From Acidobacteriaceae bacterium (lineage in GTDB: Bacteria > Acidobacteriota > Terriglobia > Terriglobales > Acidobacteriaceae): DNA of 8,393 nucleotides. Each line of letters begins with the position of its first letter. Positions within the stretch are counted from its first letter, which is position 1. The position numbers were made by a program, and so were the translations under genes. Where the stretch lies: assembly GCA_025462785.1 (NCBI GenBank), contig JAOAPG010000326.1, positions 1 through 8,393 of the forward strand, in the 5' to 3' direction. The notes under the pieces were generated by a model, which was not told where the DNA came from, ran no database searches, and saw nothing but the letters and a program-made list of their open reading frames with translations. Positions 1 to 6,924 of this stretch are shown piece after piece.

Positions 1-210
1 CCAATAAAGAGCGCAACTTTCACCGTGAACGACGACGTGGAATTACATCCTGCCGGCAATTACGTGTGGGGCACTGCTACGGTAAAGGAAGATGTAATCC
101 AGAAAAGTGGAAAGCGGGGCATGGATCAGCTGCGCTGGACTGTGGTGTTTGAAAAGCTGGATGGAAAGTGGCTGATCGTGCACGAACACATCTCCGGGCC
201 GACCGAGTAG
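1..210 (+). CDS. SnoaL/NTF2-like domain protein, C-terminal fragment
   Basis: The frame is open from the left edge to a TAG stop at 208-210, so only the last 69 residues of a longer gene are present and its start lies outside the window. The pattern is that of the C-terminal half of a SnoaL_3/DUF4440-type NTF2-like fold: alternating beta-strand segments, then a WTVVFEK strand, a DGKW turn and a final WLIVHEHIS strand. In SnoaL_3 proteins this last strand closes the cone-shaped barrel and its His residues line the pocket. These small proteins may be enzymes (isomerase, cyclase or hydrolase) or only ligand binders, so no reaction can be assigned. The gene converges on the amidohydrolase with 52 bp between stop codons, so it is probably a separate transcript. 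The fold is fairly secure; the function is unknown. Confidence 0.75.
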   Translation, partial: PIKSATFTVNDDVELHPAGNYVWGTATVKEDVIQKSGKRGMDQLRWTVVFEKLDGKWLIVHEHISGPTE

Positions 211-262
211 CGGCAGAGCTCAAAGTCGTCTTCGGACTGCGCTAAGGCGGCGGCGTCAAGGT
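211..262. other. convergent intergenic gap, no clear terminator
   Basis: These 52 bp separate two converging genes. A bidirectional terminator would be expected here, but only a short 4-bp complementarity (AGTC/GACT) is visible and neither strand has a T-run. Termination may be factor-dependent. Confidence 0.4.
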
Positions 263-2014
263 CTATTGGGTTGGCCAATTGGGCGATCGGTACGCGGTTT
301 TGCCGCCCACGATCGTAAGGATCACTTCTGTTTTACCGATCTCACTCGGTTCAATCTTGAATAGATCCTGTGAGACCACGATCAAGTCGGCCAGCTTGCC
401 CAGTTCGAGAGAGCCTTCGGTCTTTTCTCGTCTTCCCGCGAAAGCCGCGCCCAAGGTATAGGCTTTGATCGCATCTTCCAGGCTGATGCGTTGCTCTGGC
501 AGAAATCCCCCTGCAGGAGTGCCCTCCGAGGTCTGACGTGTGAGCGCGGTCTGAATTCCTTGCCACGGGTTCAGAGTCACCACTGGCCAATCGCTGCCAA
601 ACGCGAGACGTCCGCCTTGACTCTCGATGCTATGGAAAACCCATGCGCGTTTTGCGCGATCAGCGCCAGTATTCCGCGCCCACACCAGCAGCGTGTCATC
701 GTCGGGATACGAATGCAGCGGCTGCATACTGGCAATAATGCCGAGCTTGCCGAATCGCGGGATGTCCTGAGCAGTGATGGTCTCGATGTGCTCGATTCGC
801 GGTCGTGCGTCTTCGGTTTGGTTTGTCTTGGCTGCCTCTTCGTAAGTGTCGAGCGCCAGGCGAACGGCCTTATCGCCAATCGCGTGCGTGAAAACTTGCA
901 AGCCGCGATGATCTATTTCTGTGACAGCCTGTCTGTACTTTGCTGGATCCCAAAAAAGCCTTCCAGTTTGCGACGGATCGTCGCTGTAGGGCTCTAGCAT
1001 CGCAGCCGTATGCGCTTCGACCACACCATCCAGCATAGTTTTTACGGCACCGCCGGAAATCCAATCGTCATGGAAGGTCGCACGAGCCTGCTCGATCTTA
1101 TCGAGGGCGTCTTGGGTGAGCTCGGGAGGGTCCAGGAAATAGGCTATGTAGAAACGTAGGCTAAGCTGCCCATTGCGGCGGAGCTCGTCGTAGAGATCTA
1201 AGTATTCAAAGTCCTGCCCAGCACTGTGCACCCGCACTAGACCAGCTTTGTTCGCCTCGTGAATTCCGAGGCGAAGCGCCGCGAGCCGTTCCTCTCGCGT
1301 GGGCTTGGGCATCATCTTGGCAACGAGATCGCCAGCCGATTCTTTAAGGGCACCGGTAGCTTCGCCTTTATCGTCACGAACGATTTTTCCATTGACAGGA
1401 TCCGGAGTTGCTCGCGTGATGCCGGCAAGCGCGAGCGCCTTGCTATTGGCCCACGAACTATGGCCGTCGTAGGCGACCAAGTAGATGGGGCGATTCGGAA
1501 CAACTTCGTCGAGAATTCGTTTGTCGGGAAGCTCCGCAGCGCCGAAAAGCTGGTACTGCCAACCCATTCCGGTGATCCAGGGCTCGTTCGTATGAGCGTC
1601 GGCGTAGGCTTTCACACGTTTTTGGATTTCGACAACGGACGCTGCGCCATTAAGGTTAACTTGCGTCAGGCCTAGAGACCCGTCCATGAAGTGAATGTGG
1701 CAATCAGTAAAGCCAGGGAGAACGAGTTTTCCATTTGCATCAATAGTTTTTGTCGAGGGCCCTCGATATTTCGCGATATCTTTGTCGCTGCCGACGAAAG
1801 CAATCTTGCCGTCCTTTATGGCTAGCGCCTCCGCCCGCGGCTGGTTCGAGTTCACGGTGTAAATTTTCGCGTGGATAATTACGGTGTCGGCCGGAGGAGA
1901 TGATTGTGCTTGGGGGAATGCGGCTTGGGTGCACAAACCTAAGAGGAGGAATAGAGAGATCCTGCTACACAGAAGAAAGAGCTTCTTCAGGTTCGACGAG
2001 CGTTCTTTCAGCAA
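263..2014 (-). CDS. secreted YtcJ-type metal-dependent amidohydrolase
   Basis: A 583-residue Amidohydro_3 (YtcJ-like) enzyme of the amidohydrolase superfamily. Members hydrolyse amide, formamide or related C-N bonds with one or two metal ions; the best-known relative is N-substituted formamide deformylase. Metal and catalytic motifs are intact: TDCHIHF with H106 and H108, the conserved lysine K325 in VKTMLDG, H377 in FTHAIGD, H409 in RIEHIE and D475 in FGSDWPV. The C-terminal KLADLIVVSQD strand (about 540-550) closes the small beta-sandwich. The N-terminus has basic residues and a hydrophobic stretch (about 12-32), then AFPQAQS, a plausible signal peptidase I site; C28 lacks a good lipobox. 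The start is TTG at 2014, supported by AGGAG 6 nt upstream and by the signal peptide it supplies; the next Met is residue 110, past the metal motif. It follows the regulator by 21 bp, so the two are probably co-transcribed. Fold and export are well supported; the substrate is unknown. Confidence 0.9.
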   Translation of the reverse strand: MLKERSSNLKKLFLLCSRISLFLLLGLCTQAAFPQAQSSPPADTVIIHAKIYTVNSNQPRAEALAIKDGKIAFVGSDKDIAKYRGPSTKTIDANGKLVLPGFTDCHIHFMDGSLGLTQVNLNGAASVVEIQKRVKAYADAHTNEPWITGMGWQYQLFGAAELPDKRILDEVVPNRPIYLVAYDGHSSWANSKALALAGITRATPDPVNGKIVRDDKGEATGALKESAGDLVAKMMPKPTREERLAALRLGIHEANKAGLVRVHSAGQDFEYLDLYDELRRNGQLSLRFYIAYFLDPPELTQDALDKIEQARATFHDDWISGGAVKTMLDGVVEAHTAAMLEPYSDDPSQTGRLFWDPAKYRQAVTEIDHRGLQVFTHAIGDKAVRLALDTYEEAAKTNQTEDARPRIEHIETITAQDIPRFGKLGIIASMQPLHSYPDDDTLLVWARNTGADRAKRAWVFHSIESQGGRLAFGSDWPVVTLNPWQGIQTALTRQTSEGTPAGGFLPEQRISLEDAIKAYTLGAAFAGRREKTEGSLELGKLADLIVVSQDLFKIEPSEIGKTEVILTIVGGKTAYRSPNWPTQ

Positions 2015-2020
2015 TGATTT

Positions 2021-2025
2021 CTCCT
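2021..2025 (-). promoter_or_regulatory. ribosome binding site for the amidohydrolase TTG start
   Basis: Read on the minus strand this is AGGAG followed by AAATCA and then TTG. The 6-nt spacing is good and decides the non-ATG start. It lies in the 21-bp gap after the regulator stop. Confidence 0.7.
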
Positions 2026-2035
2026 GGGTTCGGCC

Positions 2036-2833
2036 TTAGAACGTGGGTGGCGTGTTCACCCATAGCACCCATGTTTCATTCTTGCCTGGGTTTTTCCAGC
2101 TATGCGGCAATGCACTCTCAAAATAAAAACTGTCCCCGGGTTTCAGCTTGTACTCTTTGTCTTCGAGAGAGATCTGGAATTCGCCTCGAAGCACGTATAG
2201 AAATTCTTCGCCCACGTGAGCGTACGATTCACCGCTTCCGGCCTGCGGCGCGATGCGGAACAGGTGCGGTTCCATGACGGCATTCCCCCACGCCAGCAAT
2301 TCCATGCGGACACCGGGGCCAGCTTCCAACACCTTTCGACCGTTGGGGCGCACTACGGGATTGTTGGATTCGGCAGTATCGTGGAAATCGAGAATGTTAG
2401 TTTTGTAGAAGCGCGCCAGCTTGCGCAGGGTCCCGACGGATGCGCTCATGTGGGAACGCTCGAGGGCGCTTAGGAATCCGAGAGAAATTCCGACTGCTTT
2501 TGAGACTTCTGCAAGGGAGAGGCCGCGCCTTATGCGCAACTGGCGTAATCGGGACCCCATCGCCAGAGCAGCTCCATTCGGCGTGGGCTTGACTCTGCCT
2601 TCGCTTTTTAGTAACTGGACGATTGCGGGAGCGTTCAAACCGCGTTCTTTCCGCAAGAAGCGGGCGCGTTTAAGGATTCTCACGTCGTCATCGGTGTAGA
2701 GGCGGTACTTACTCGCGGTGCGCTGTGGACGAGCGAGGCCAAGGCTCTCCCATGACCGGATCACTGACGGGGACACGTCAATCAACCGGGCAACTTCTCC
2801 GATTTTTAAGTAAGGTTTCGCGGCTGGCTTCAT
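2036..2833 (-). CDS. MerR-XRE-cupin composite transcriptional regulator
   Basis: A 265-residue protein with three recognisable modules. Residues about 9-77 are a MerR-type winged helix (IGEVARLIDVSPSVIRSWES, then the YRLYTDDDV wing and an RFLRKERGL helix). Residues about 95-150 are an XRE/HTH_3 domain (LRQLRIRRGLSLAEVSKAVG, then FLSALERSHMSASVGTLRKLA). Residues about 175-262 are a cupin_2 barrel with motif 1 around H206, E210 and G217 and motif 2 GDSFYFESALPHSW (G233, P243, H244). The XRE-cupin part resembles PuuR-type regulators, whose cupin is thought to sense a small amine or amino-acid-derived ligand. The first His of cupin motif 1 is replaced by Tyr204. The ATG at 2833 has only a weak ribosome binding site, but the MerR domain begins at once after it. 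It is divergent from the receptor gene and upstream of the amidohydrolase, so it probably controls both. Domain calls are strong; ligand and sign of regulation are unknown. Confidence 0.9.
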   Translation of the reverse strand: MKPAAKPYLKIGEVARLIDVSPSVIRSWESLGLARPQRTASKYRLYTDDDVRILKRARFLRKERGLNAPAIVQLLKSEGRVKPTPNGAALAMGSRLRQLRIRRGLSLAEVSKAVGISLGFLSALERSHMSASVGTLRKLARFYKTNILDFHDTAESNNPVVRPNGRKVLEAGPGVRMELLAWGNAVMEPHLFRIAPQAGSGESYAHVGEEFLYVLRGEFQISLEDKEYKLKPGDSFYFESALPHSWKNPGKNETWVLWVNTPPTF

Positions 2834-2849
2834 GAGCTCGGTTCGCTCT

Positions 2850-2877
2850 TGTATACGATTTCCTTATCGGAGGTAAA
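2850..2877 (-). promoter_or_regulatory. candidate promoter of regulator-amidohydrolase unit
   Basis: On the minus strand, TTTACC (2872-2877, 4 of 6 matches to the -35 consensus) is followed by a 16-bp spacer and TATACA (2850-2855, 4 of 6 matches to the -10). Transcription would start about 10 nt before the regulator ATG region, giving a very short leader. The spacer holds a CGAT-N6-ATCG dyad (2856-2869). The call is by eye only. Confidence 0.4.
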
Positions 2878-2889
2878 ACTATTTTTTTC

Positions 2890-2917
2890 TTGACAGTACA
2901 TCAGAAAGGACCATAAC
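2890..2917 (+). promoter_or_regulatory. candidate promoter of the TonB receptor transcript
   Basis: A perfect TTGACA -35 box (2890-2895), a 16-bp spacer and CATAAC as -10 (2912-2917, 4 of 6 matches). An upstream T-rich tract (2882-2888) could act as an UP-like element. The predicted start, near 2923-2925, leaves a leader of about 70 nt before ATG 2997. Confidence 0.55.
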
Positions 2918-2939
2918 CTTGCGGGATTATAGCAAGGTT
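2915..2939. promoter_or_regulatory. perfect 8+8 bp inverted repeat, candidate operator
   Basis: AACCTTGC (2915-2922) and GCAAGGTT (2932-2939) are exact reverse complements separated by 9 bp. The dyad overlaps the end of the -10 box and the predicted transcription start of the receptor promoter. This is where a repressor such as the neighbouring composite regulator would block initiation. Because the left arm is mostly upstream of the predicted start, a DNA operator is more likely than an RNA hairpin. Confidence 0.55.
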
Positions 2940-2984
2940 TACTGGATAGGCAAGGGTTCGTTCCGCAAACTTAAAATCCCCAGT

Positions 2985-2992
2985 GGTGGAGG
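2985..2992 (+). promoter_or_regulatory. ribosome binding site for the TonB receptor
   Basis: GGTGGAGG lies 4 nt before ATG 2997. It supports this internal ATG over the in-frame TTG at 2919, which has no such site and falls inside the promoter/operator region. Confidence 0.6.
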
Positions 2993-2996
2993 CGTT

Positions 2997-5900
2997 ATGC
3001 GCTCGTCGGTCTCACGTTGGTCGAGTTGCTGTCTGGTTTTCGCACTGTGTTTGTTAAGTGGCACCGCTGTTTTTTCCCAGAGCACCGGCGGACGAATCAT
3101 CGGCAAGGTCTCGGATCCTTCGGGGGCAGCCCTCGTTGGGGTCAAAGTTACGCTGGTGAATGACGCAACCGCGGCCAGCCGGGATGTTCAGACGAACGAA
3201 AGTGGCGACTACGTTTTTGTCGAGGTGGTGCCAGGAACCTACCGCGTGGAATATGAGCTCTCTGGATTCAAGAGGAGTATCGAAAAAGGCGTTGGCGTCG
3301 ATGTAAACCAAGTAGTCACGCTGAACTCGACCATGCGGATTGGAGCGAAGGAAGAAACGGTAGAGGTCACCTCGGAAGCGCCGCTGGTAGACACGACGAG
3401 TACGCAGATGGGTGCGGTTGTGAATTCGCGAGCCGTAAGCCAGCTACCCTTGAATGCACGGGACACTTATCAGCTTTTACAGCTACAACCGGGAGTGCAG
3501 TCGCAGACCGGCTCAGACCTATTTTATGGAAGTGACCAGCCAGGTGTGGTTTCGGTTAATGGTGGCCGTGGACGCTCTAACAACTTCAGCGTGAACGGCG
3601 GCGATGCGAATGATCAGTTTGTGAATGCTCCGGTCGTGCAACCATCGCCTGACTCGATTGAAGAGTTTCGCGTAATCACCAATACATTCGATGCGGAATA
3701 TGGGCGAAATTCAGGCGCGGTTGTTAATGTGATTACCAAGTCCGGAACCAATGCGTTCCATGGCAATGCGTATGAGTTTTTCCGTAATAAGGTTTTGAAC
3801 TCGAAGGGATATTTCGACAACGTTAAACCACAATTCCAACAAAACCAATTTGGTGGAACCTTCGGCGGACCGATCAAGAAAGACAAGACATTCTTCTTCG
3901 TATCCTATGAAGGACGCCGGATTCGGCAGGGAATTTCTTCGGACTCAGTTTCGGTGCCGACTGCAGCTGAACGCACCGGCGATTTCTCGGCAGGAACATT
4001 TGGCGGAGCTATAGGAGACCAGAATGTCGCCGACATCCTGAATGCCCGGGGGAACGGAGCTTGTGGCACTGCTATTGCGGCGGCGAGCAGCACCGGGTCG
4101 CTAGCGGCTGCTGGTGATTCATACTCTACGATCTTTCCAAACAATCAGATACCAATGGTTTGTATGGACCCCACAGCCTTGGCTCTCATGAACCAATACG
4201 TGCCTTTGGCAAATAACCCGGATGGTACTTTTCAGACCGCAGCGGTGATTCATAAAGACCGAACTGACCAATTCACGGGGAAGTTTGATCATCGTCTCAA
4301 CGATAAGCAGAACCTGTCCGTTTATTACTACTTCACAGACAGCACGTTATTCGATCCCTATGCGCGCTTTCAGGCAGGCGGAGCGGTTGTGCCCGGCTTC
4401 GGTGCGGACACTGCCGATCGGTATCAGCAGTGGAATGTTAGCCACAACTGGACGCTCACAAATATGACCGTGAACGAGTTTCACTTTACATATTTCCGCG
4501 AGGCCCAGGGAACGTTCTTGCACCCACAGACGACATTCTTGGTCCAGAATTCTTGCGGCGCGGCAGTTTCCCCAAGCCAATGCTTCAACGACGGTACGCC
4601 CGGCAATCCGACTGGAATTCATCCTGGGTTAGGGGCTAGCCGTGAAGGTGTCCCATTCGTCTCAGTTTCGGGTGGAGTTTCATTTGGTAACAACTTCGAA
4701 GGAGAAATTCCGCAGCGTGGTAATAGTTATGAGTGGGCGGATAACTTGAGCTACGTCAAAGGCAGTCACACCATGAAATTCGGTGCGGACATTCGGCGGA
4801 TGCAGTTCAACCAAACTCTCTACTACAACGTAAATGGATACTATAGCTATTATGGCGGTGGTCCGAACAGTCCGGGGTATTCCAATGATTTATATCCTGA
4901 CTACTTATTAGGTCTGCCCGATAGCTACAGTCAAGGATCCGCGCAAAGGGAGGAAGTGCGCAGCACAATCTACGGACTTTTTGCGCAAGATAGCTGGAAG
5001 ATCAAGAAAAATCTAACTCTGAATTATGGCTTGCGCTGGGAGCTGTTCACACCTCTTACTGATATCAGCCAGCATGTGCAGACATTCCGACCGGGTCAGT
5101 TGACTACGGTTTATCCTTGCCAGCTCAATGGCACCTTGGACGCCTCGCTGGTCGCACAATACGGCGGGAGTACTGACTGCAGTCCCACCGGGCCGGCCGC
5201 TGCTGTTAACCCCGTTGGGCTCGTTTTCCCGGGGGACAAGGGAGTACCCGCTGGGTTGACAAGTACCTACTATAAGACGTTTGCGCCACGAATCGGATTG
5301 GCGTGGAGCCCCGGCAACTCTGGCAAGACGAGTATTCGCGCGGGTTGGGGAATGTTTTATAACCCTATTGAGCAATTAGTTCTTGAGCAGTTTAGTGCCG
5401 AGCCACCGTTCGGCGGTAGCAATATACTCTCGTATCCCTTATTTAATACCCCCTTTCAAGATCAAGCCGGGGATCCAGCTAAGCCGAATCCTTTCAATGG
5501 AATTCTCAACCCTACCCCCGGTCAGAATGTTGATTGGGCGCTCTTTCGCCCGATCTTGCTGTACGGTCAGTTCCAGCCACATCTTCGCACGCAATACTCT
5601 GATCAGTACAACCTCAACGTCCAGCGTGAACTTGCCAAAGATCTAGTGTTGCAAGTGGGATACGTCGGATCCCAAGGGCATCGTTTGCTGGCTTCGCATG
5701 ATCTGAATTATGGCAACGCACAATCCTGCATTGACTTACAGGCTATGTCGAATACCTATGGTGATTCGAATCTCGCCTGTGGACAGTTTTACGCGGATAG
5801 CTCGTTCTTCATTCCCACATCCGAGGGCGGAACGCCGACGGTCGCTCCAGCGGGAGGTCTTCATCTCCCTTACGGCGGCCCGAATGGCGGTCCGACCGTC

Positions 5901-6845
5901 ATTCCTGCTGGAACTCTCATTTCTTCGGTCGCGCCTAATGGCATTTCGCTAGTCGGGTTGCGGCGTTACTCTTCGCCACTTTGCAAGCCGCTCACGGGAG
6001 CAAATTGTCCTCTCGATAGCACGCCAGTTTTCTCTAGCATCTTTGCCGAAGACACGATTGCCAATTCCAACTACAACTCCGCACAGGTCTCTCTTGAGAA
6101 GCGCTTTTCTCGCGGACTTCAGTTGAACTTGGCATACACGTTTAGTAAGTCTTTTGACCAAGCTTCCAGTTTCGAAGGCGAACTGAACCCGCTGAACTAT
6201 CGAAGCACCTATGCTCTTTCACAGTTCGACGCCCGCCATCGCCTAGTTGTGAGCTACGTGTATCAGCTCCCAATTCCGAAGTATGCCGGATTTAAGGGTA
6301 AGGCTCTCGACGGCTGGGATATTTCTGGAATCTACAGCTATCAGACAGGATTTCCGATTCGTATAACTTCTTCTGCCGATAATGAGCTGATGTACAGTGC
6401 CTTTTTCGAGTATCCGGGAGAGCCAAACCAGCTAAAGGCATTCAAGAGGAATAACCCTCACGCGATCGGCTGCGCTTACGAAACAGGCCCTACTGATCCG
6501 AGCGGTAGTGGCCAAGCTTGCCAGCCAGTCCAAAACCAGTACTTCGACCCGAATACTTTCACGGAAAATACGGCGGTTGCCCCTTCTCTATTCGGACAGA
6601 TTGGTAATGCGAAAAGGACCTATTGCTGCGGGCCGCCTATTAACAATTTTGATTTCGCGCTCCATAAAGTCATTCCGATGAGCGAGAGCAAGCGGTTTGA
6701 GTTCCGCGCCGAGTTCTTCAACATGTTCAACCATACACAGTTCTACAATCCGGACGGCAACAGCACCGATGGTTCTGATTTTGGCCGCATCAAACGAGCT
6801 AAAGCGCCTCGCGAAGTCCAGATGGCTTTAAAATACTACTTCTAG
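2997..6845 (+). CDS. TonB-dependent receptor, carboxypeptidase-regulatory-like (Oar-like) type
   Basis: A 1282-residue outer-membrane receptor, of the size usual for the large acidobacterial family. Numbered from ATG 2997: a signal peptide (about 1-27, hydrophobic core around 12-26, cleavage after VFS); a carboxypeptidase-regulatory-like beta-sandwich (about 32-114, IGKVSDPSGAALVGVKVTLV to the end of the NSTMR strand); a TonB-box-like ETVEV (120-124); a plug (about 125-249, with QLPLNARDTYQLLQLQPGV and SVNGGRGRSNNFSVNGGDAN); and a beta-barrel to the C-terminus. The last residues, LKYYF, end in Phe as expected for BAM-assembled barrels. Such receptors take up substrates across the outer membrane using TonB energy; the substrate cannot be read from sequence. 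The in-frame TTG at 2919 would add 26 residues ahead of the signal peptide and lies on the promoter, so it is rejected. The mature chain carries 14 Cys in seven close pairs. The aminotransferase follows after 79 bp. Confidence 0.92.
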   Translation: MRSSVSRWSSCCLVFALCLLSGTAVFSQSTGGRIIGKVSDPSGAALVGVKVTLVNDATAASRDVQTNESGDYVFVEVVPGTYRVEYELSGFKRSIEKGVGVDVNQVVTLNSTMRIGAKEETVEVTSEAPLVDTTSTQMGAVVNSRAVSQLPLNARDTYQLLQLQPGVQSQTGSDLFYGSDQPGVVSVNGGRGRSNNFSVNGGDANDQFVNAPVVQPSPDSIEEFRVITNTFDAEYGRNSGAVVNVITKSGTNAFHGNAYEFFRNKVLNSKGYFDNVKPQFQQNQFGGTFGGPIKKDKTFFFVSYEGRRIRQGISSDSVSVPTAAERTGDFSAGTFGGAIGDQNVADILNARGNGACGTAIAAASSTGSLAAAGDSYSTIFPNNQIPMVCMDPTALALMNQYVPLANNPDGTFQTAAVIHKDRTDQFTGKFDHRLNDKQNLSVYYYFTDSTLFDPYARFQAGGAVVPGFGADTADRYQQWNVSHNWTLTNMTVNEFHFTYFREAQGTFLHPQTTFLVQNSCGAAVSPSQCFNDGTPGNPTGIHPGLGASREGVPFVSVSGGVSFGNNFEGEIPQRGNSYEWADNLSYVKGSHTMKFGADIRRMQFNQTLYYNVNGYYSYYGGGPNSPGYSNDLYPDYLLGLPDSYSQGSAQREEVRSTIYGLFAQDSWKIKKNLTLNYGLRWELFTPLTDISQHVQTFRPGQLTTVYPCQLNGTLDASLVAQYGGSTDCSPTGPAAAVNPVGLVFPGDKGVPAGLTSTYYKTFAPRIGLAWSPGNSGKTSIRAGWGMFYNPIEQLVLEQFSAEPPFGGSNILSYPLFNTPFQDQAGDPAKPNPFNGILNPTPGQNVDWALFRPILLYGQFQPHLRTQYSDQYNLNVQRELAKDLVLQVGYVGSQGHRLLASHDLNYGNAQSCIDLQAMSNTYGDSNLACGQFYADSSFFIPTSEGGTPTVAPAGGLHLPYGGPNGGPTVIPAGTLISSVAPNGISLVGLRRYSSPLCKPLTGANCPLDSTPVFSSIFAEDTIANSNYNSAQVSLEKRFSRGLQLNLAYTFSKSFDQASSFEGELNPLNYRSTYALSQFDARHRLVVSYVYQLPIPKYAGFKGKALDGWDISGIYSYQTGFPIRITSSADNELMYSAFFEYPGEPNQLKAFKRNNPHAIGCAYETGPTDPSGSGQACQPVQNQYFDPNTFTENTAVAPSLFGQIGNAKRTYCCGPPINNFDFALHKVIPMSESKRFEFRAEFFNMFNHTQFYNPDGNSTDGSDFGRIKRAKAPREVQMALKYYF

Positions 6846-6854
6846 AGTTTCAAA

Positions 6855-6880
6855 GCCCGGGCGGCTTCGGCTGCTCGGGC
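6855..6880 (+). terminator. UUCG-loop hairpin between receptor and aminotransferase
   Basis: GCCCGGGCGGC (6855-6865) pairs with GCTGCTCGGGC (6870-6880) over 11 positions, two of them G-U, around a C(UUCG)G tetraloop, an unusually stable RNA loop. It begins 9 nt after the receptor stop. No U-run follows (ATCCTAATGG), so it is a poor intrinsic terminator. It may instead protect the receptor mRNA 3' end or cause partial read-through into the next gene. Confidence 0.6.
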
Positions 6881-6913
6881 ATCCTAATGGCCGTCTATCG
6901 GCTTGAGATCCCT

Positions 6914-6917
6914 GGAG
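6914..6917 (+). promoter_or_regulatory. ribosome binding site for the aminotransferase
   Basis: GGAG stands 7 nt before ATG 6925 and supports that start. Confidence 0.6.
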
Positions 6918-6924
6918 ATTCTCG

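Larger units (their letters stand above)
2834..2996. promoter_or_regulatory. divergent intergenic control region
   Basis: These 163 bp lie between the regulator start on the minus strand and the preferred receptor start on the plus strand. They hold an AT-rich core (2877-2891), one candidate sigma70-type promoter per strand, and inverted repeats centred near 2863, 2897 and 2927. All transcription of the two divergent units visible here would start from this region. Confidence 0.65.

Noticed and set aside
224..238. AGTC/GACT complementarity as a convergent terminator
   Set aside because: The stem is only 4 bp and has no T-run on either strand.
491..997. 168-codon + strand reading frame
   Set aside because: It lies wholly antisense to the amidohydrolase, has no ribosome binding site or recognisable domain, and its composition is that of a shadow frame.
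1259..1675. 138-codon + strand reading frame
   Set aside because: Antisense to the amidohydrolase, whose conserved motifs fix the minus strand as coding here.
1900..2277. 125-codon + strand reading frame spanning the amidohydrolase-regulator junction
   Set aside because: It overlaps two well-supported minus-strand genes and their ribosome binding site and shows no domain pattern.
2923..2980. GGGATT in the dyad loop complementary to AATCCC near the receptor ribosome binding site, a possible riboswitch-like pairing
   Set aside because: Six complementary bases in a short leader are expected by chance, and no recognised riboswitch core is visible.
2919..2996. Upstream TTG start for the receptor, adding 26 residues
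   Set aside because: The TTG sits in the operator dyad and just before the predicted transcription start, lacks a ribosome binding site, and would bury the signal peptide behind a polar extension.
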